Shown in pieces: positions 14,043 to 16,916 of a DNA stretch of 16,916 nt. Below the pieces are notes generated by a model. The model did not search any database, had not been told where the DNA came from, and saw only the letters and a program-made list of their open reading frames with translations. Position 1 is the first letter of the stretch; each line of letters opens with the position of its first letter. The translations under genes were made by a program, and so were the position numbers. This stretch comes from Actinomycetes bacterium (GTDB taxonomy: Bacteria; Actinomycetota; Actinomycetes; Streptosporangiales; Streptosporangiaceae). Location of the stretch: positions 1-16,916 of the forward strand of contig JAOPYP010000692.1 in the NCBI GenBank assembly GCA_025964635.1, given 5' to 3'.

Positions 14043-14474
14043 CTAAGCGGACGCCGAGCTACACCCTGGGCACAGCCCGAACAGTTCCACGGTGTGGTCC
14101 ACCGCGGTGAAGCCGGCCTCGGCCGCGACCTGCTCGGCCCAGCGCTCCACCGCGCGGCCCTCGACCTCGACGCTGGTCCCGCAGGTGCGGCAGATGAGGT
14201 GATGGTGGTGGGCGTTGCTCCCGCACCGCCGGTACAGCGTCTCGCCACTGGCGTCCCGGATCGTGTCGACCTGGCCGTCTTCGCTCAGCACCTGCAGGTG
14301 CCGGTAGACGGTGGTCAGGCCGATGTGCTCGCCACGCTGGCGCAGCTCAGCGTGGATCTGCTGGGCGCTGCAGAACCCGGGCAGCCCGCCCAGGACCGCC
14401 GACAATGCCTCAGCCTGCCGGGTACCGCGCACCCGGGTGCCGCCCAGCGGACGCTTAGCAGGCACCGGCGTCAT
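14043..14474 (-). CDS. zur: Fur-family zinc uptake regulator
   Basis: A 143-residue zinc-responsive repressor of zinc uptake genes. An N-terminal winged helix (about 18-80) includes AQQIHAEL and GLTTVYRHLQ, the recognition helix region. The C-terminal half carries all three actinobacterial Zur zinc sites: structural Cys95, Cys98, Cys135 and Cys138; the region of Asp70, Cys84 and the HHHH run 89-92; and acidic residues near 104-106 with His127. This pattern separates it from Fur proper. The ATG at 14474 lacks a ribosome site. An in-frame GTG at 14477 sits 6 bases after a TACTGT -10-like hexamer (14489-14484), so translation may be leaderless from that GTG. fucU follows 22 bases downstream. No Zur box (AT-rich TGA...TCA palindrome) is visible upstream, so autoregulation is not supported. 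Confidence 0.88.
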   Translation of the reverse strand: MTPVPAKRPLGGTRVRGTRQAEALSAVLGGLPGFCSAQQIHAELRQRGEHIGLTTVYRHLQVLSEDGQVDTIRDASGETLYRRCGSNAHHHHLICRTCGTSVEVEGRAVERWAEQVAAEAGFTAVDHTVELFGLCPGCSSASA

Positions 14475-14490
14475 CACACCCGCACAGTAG

Positions 14491-14506
14491 CAGCCGTGAC
14501 CGGCTG
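14491..14506. promoter_or_regulatory. Palindrome CAGCCG-TGAC-CGGCTG upstream of zur
   Basis: A perfect inverted repeat with 6-bp arms that lies just upstream of the putative zur -10 (TACTGT, 14489-14484), where the promoter spacer should be. Its core GCCGTGACCGGC is repeated exactly at 14548-14559, nearer the divergent DUF255 gene. It does not look like a zinc-responsive Zur site. A promoter-spacer operator is possible; so is a chance GC-rich palindrome. Confidence 0.35.
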
Positions 14507-14588
14507 TTTCCCCGCTCAGCGCCACCCCCCGGATGGACGGCGGGGTCGCCGTGACCGGCCGGGCCGGCGTGGGCCCAAGATGGAGGGC

Positions 14589-16637
<2,049 letters not shown>

Positions 16638-16640
16638 CCA

Positions 16641-16669
16641 CGGTTTGATGCGCGACGGGCCGGTTTGAT
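16641..16669. repeat. Direct repeat CGGTTTGAT, 20-bp period
   Basis: CGGTTTGAT occurs exactly at 16641-16649 and 16661-16669, two helical turns apart, immediately after the DUF255 stop. Binding sites on one face of the helix are a possibility. Two copies of a 9-mer are modest evidence. Confidence 0.4.
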
Positions 16670-16702
16670 AGCGCTGGCGTAAATAGCACCGTAATTTTCG
16701 CC

Positions 16703-16762
16703 GCGCCGGTCCGGCGCCCGGCGCGCTGGCCTGCGCGTCTGCCCGCGCGGCCCGGCGCCGGG
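16703..16762. terminator. GC-rich palindromes after the DUF255 gene, possible terminator
   Basis: GCGCCGG-T-CCGGCGC (16703-16717, 7-bp arms) and CCCGGCGCCGGG (16751-16762) are perfect palindromes downstream of the DUF255 stop. Strong stems without a T-tract can end transcription in actinomycetes. GC-rich spacer DNA also makes palindromes by chance, and the tiny loops make these imperfect hairpins. Confidence 0.3.
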
Positions 16763-16817
16763 AGAGGCAGGCGGCCGCGTCCTGGTATGGCGGGCGGGGC
16801 CTGGGTATAGGTGCCCC

Positions 16818-16916
16818 GTGACTCCTGCTCCGGCGGCGGCGGCACGAGGCGGTGCCCGGCTGCGTCCGCATGCGCGCCGCTGGGGTGCGGCGCTGCTGGC
16901 GGTGGCGGCGCTCGGC
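16818..16916 (+). CDS. N-terminus of a probable exported or membrane protein (cut by window edge)
   Basis: GTG 16818 opens a frame that runs to the window end, 33 codons. The peptide is Ala/Pro-rich, then basic (RLRPHARRW), then hydrophobic (GAALLAVAALG), the layout of a signal peptide or signal anchor. No ribosome site precedes it. A TATAGG -10-like hexamer at 16806-16811 ends 6 bases before the GTG, which fits a leaderless mRNA starting at the GTG itself. The family cannot be judged from so little. Confidence 0.5.
   Translation, partial: MTPAPAAAARGGARLRPHARRWGAALLAVAALG

Noticed and set aside
14475..14588. Zur box for zur autoregulation
   Set aside because: No AT-rich TGA...TCA palindrome of the actinobacterial Zur type is present; only GC-rich repeats are seen.

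Overview
The window is GC-rich (about 70% or more). Its GTG starts, GGAGG-type ribosome sites, tightly coupled genes and family types (FCD GntR, actinobacterial Zur, RecQ-like helicase with an added C-terminal domain) point to an actinomycete chromosome. I cannot place it below class level. I see no rRNA, tRNA, CRISPR array, insertion sequence or phage gene.

Left end (1-5278): a TetR-family repressor, cut by the window edge, diverges from an MMPL/RND-type membrane transporter. The roughly 230-bp gap between them is full of repeats. A convergent RecQ-family helicase follows, carrying an unusual C-terminal phosphoribosyltransferase-like motif.

Centre (5279-11868): an FCD-type GntR regulator faces a four-gene operon on the minus strand: sugar-binding lipoprotein, double-NBD ATPase, permease and L-fuconate dehydratase (FucD). 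The two transcription units converge on a shared hairpin terminator. The dehydratase keeps every active-site residue of the characterised Xanthomonas enzyme at the same numbering. The operon promoter (TTGACA, 18 bp, TATTTT) holds an AGACATC-type site in its spacer. A closely related palindrome, AGACATCGGATGT, lies upstream of the gntR gene. The simplest reading is a self-contained, locally regulated module for uptake and non-phosphorylative breakdown of L-fucose or a related 6-deoxy sugar acid.

Right part (11869-16916): a secreted protein made of six SIVGDA hexapeptides plus one variant, joined to part of a glutamic-peptidase (G1/eqolisin)-like fold. It retains the candidate catalytic Gln but ends before the region that carries the catalytic Glu. 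Then come a BKACE (DUF849) enzyme, a FucU-type L-fucose mutarotase encoded just downstream of a zur regulator, and a DUF255 thioredoxin-domain/six-hairpin protein. The first 33 codons of a probable exported protein, possibly translated from a leaderless mRNA, end the window. FucU fits the fucose theme although it is not in the main operon. L-fucose dehydrogenase, fuconolactonase and the last steps of 2-keto-3-deoxy-L-fuconate breakdown are not present here.

Most noteworthy: the matched operator pair defining a fucose regulon, the repeat-bearing and apparently catalytically incomplete G1-like secreted protein, the RecQ/PRTase fusion, the degenerate second ATP site of the sugar ABC ATPase, and the zur-fucU pairing.
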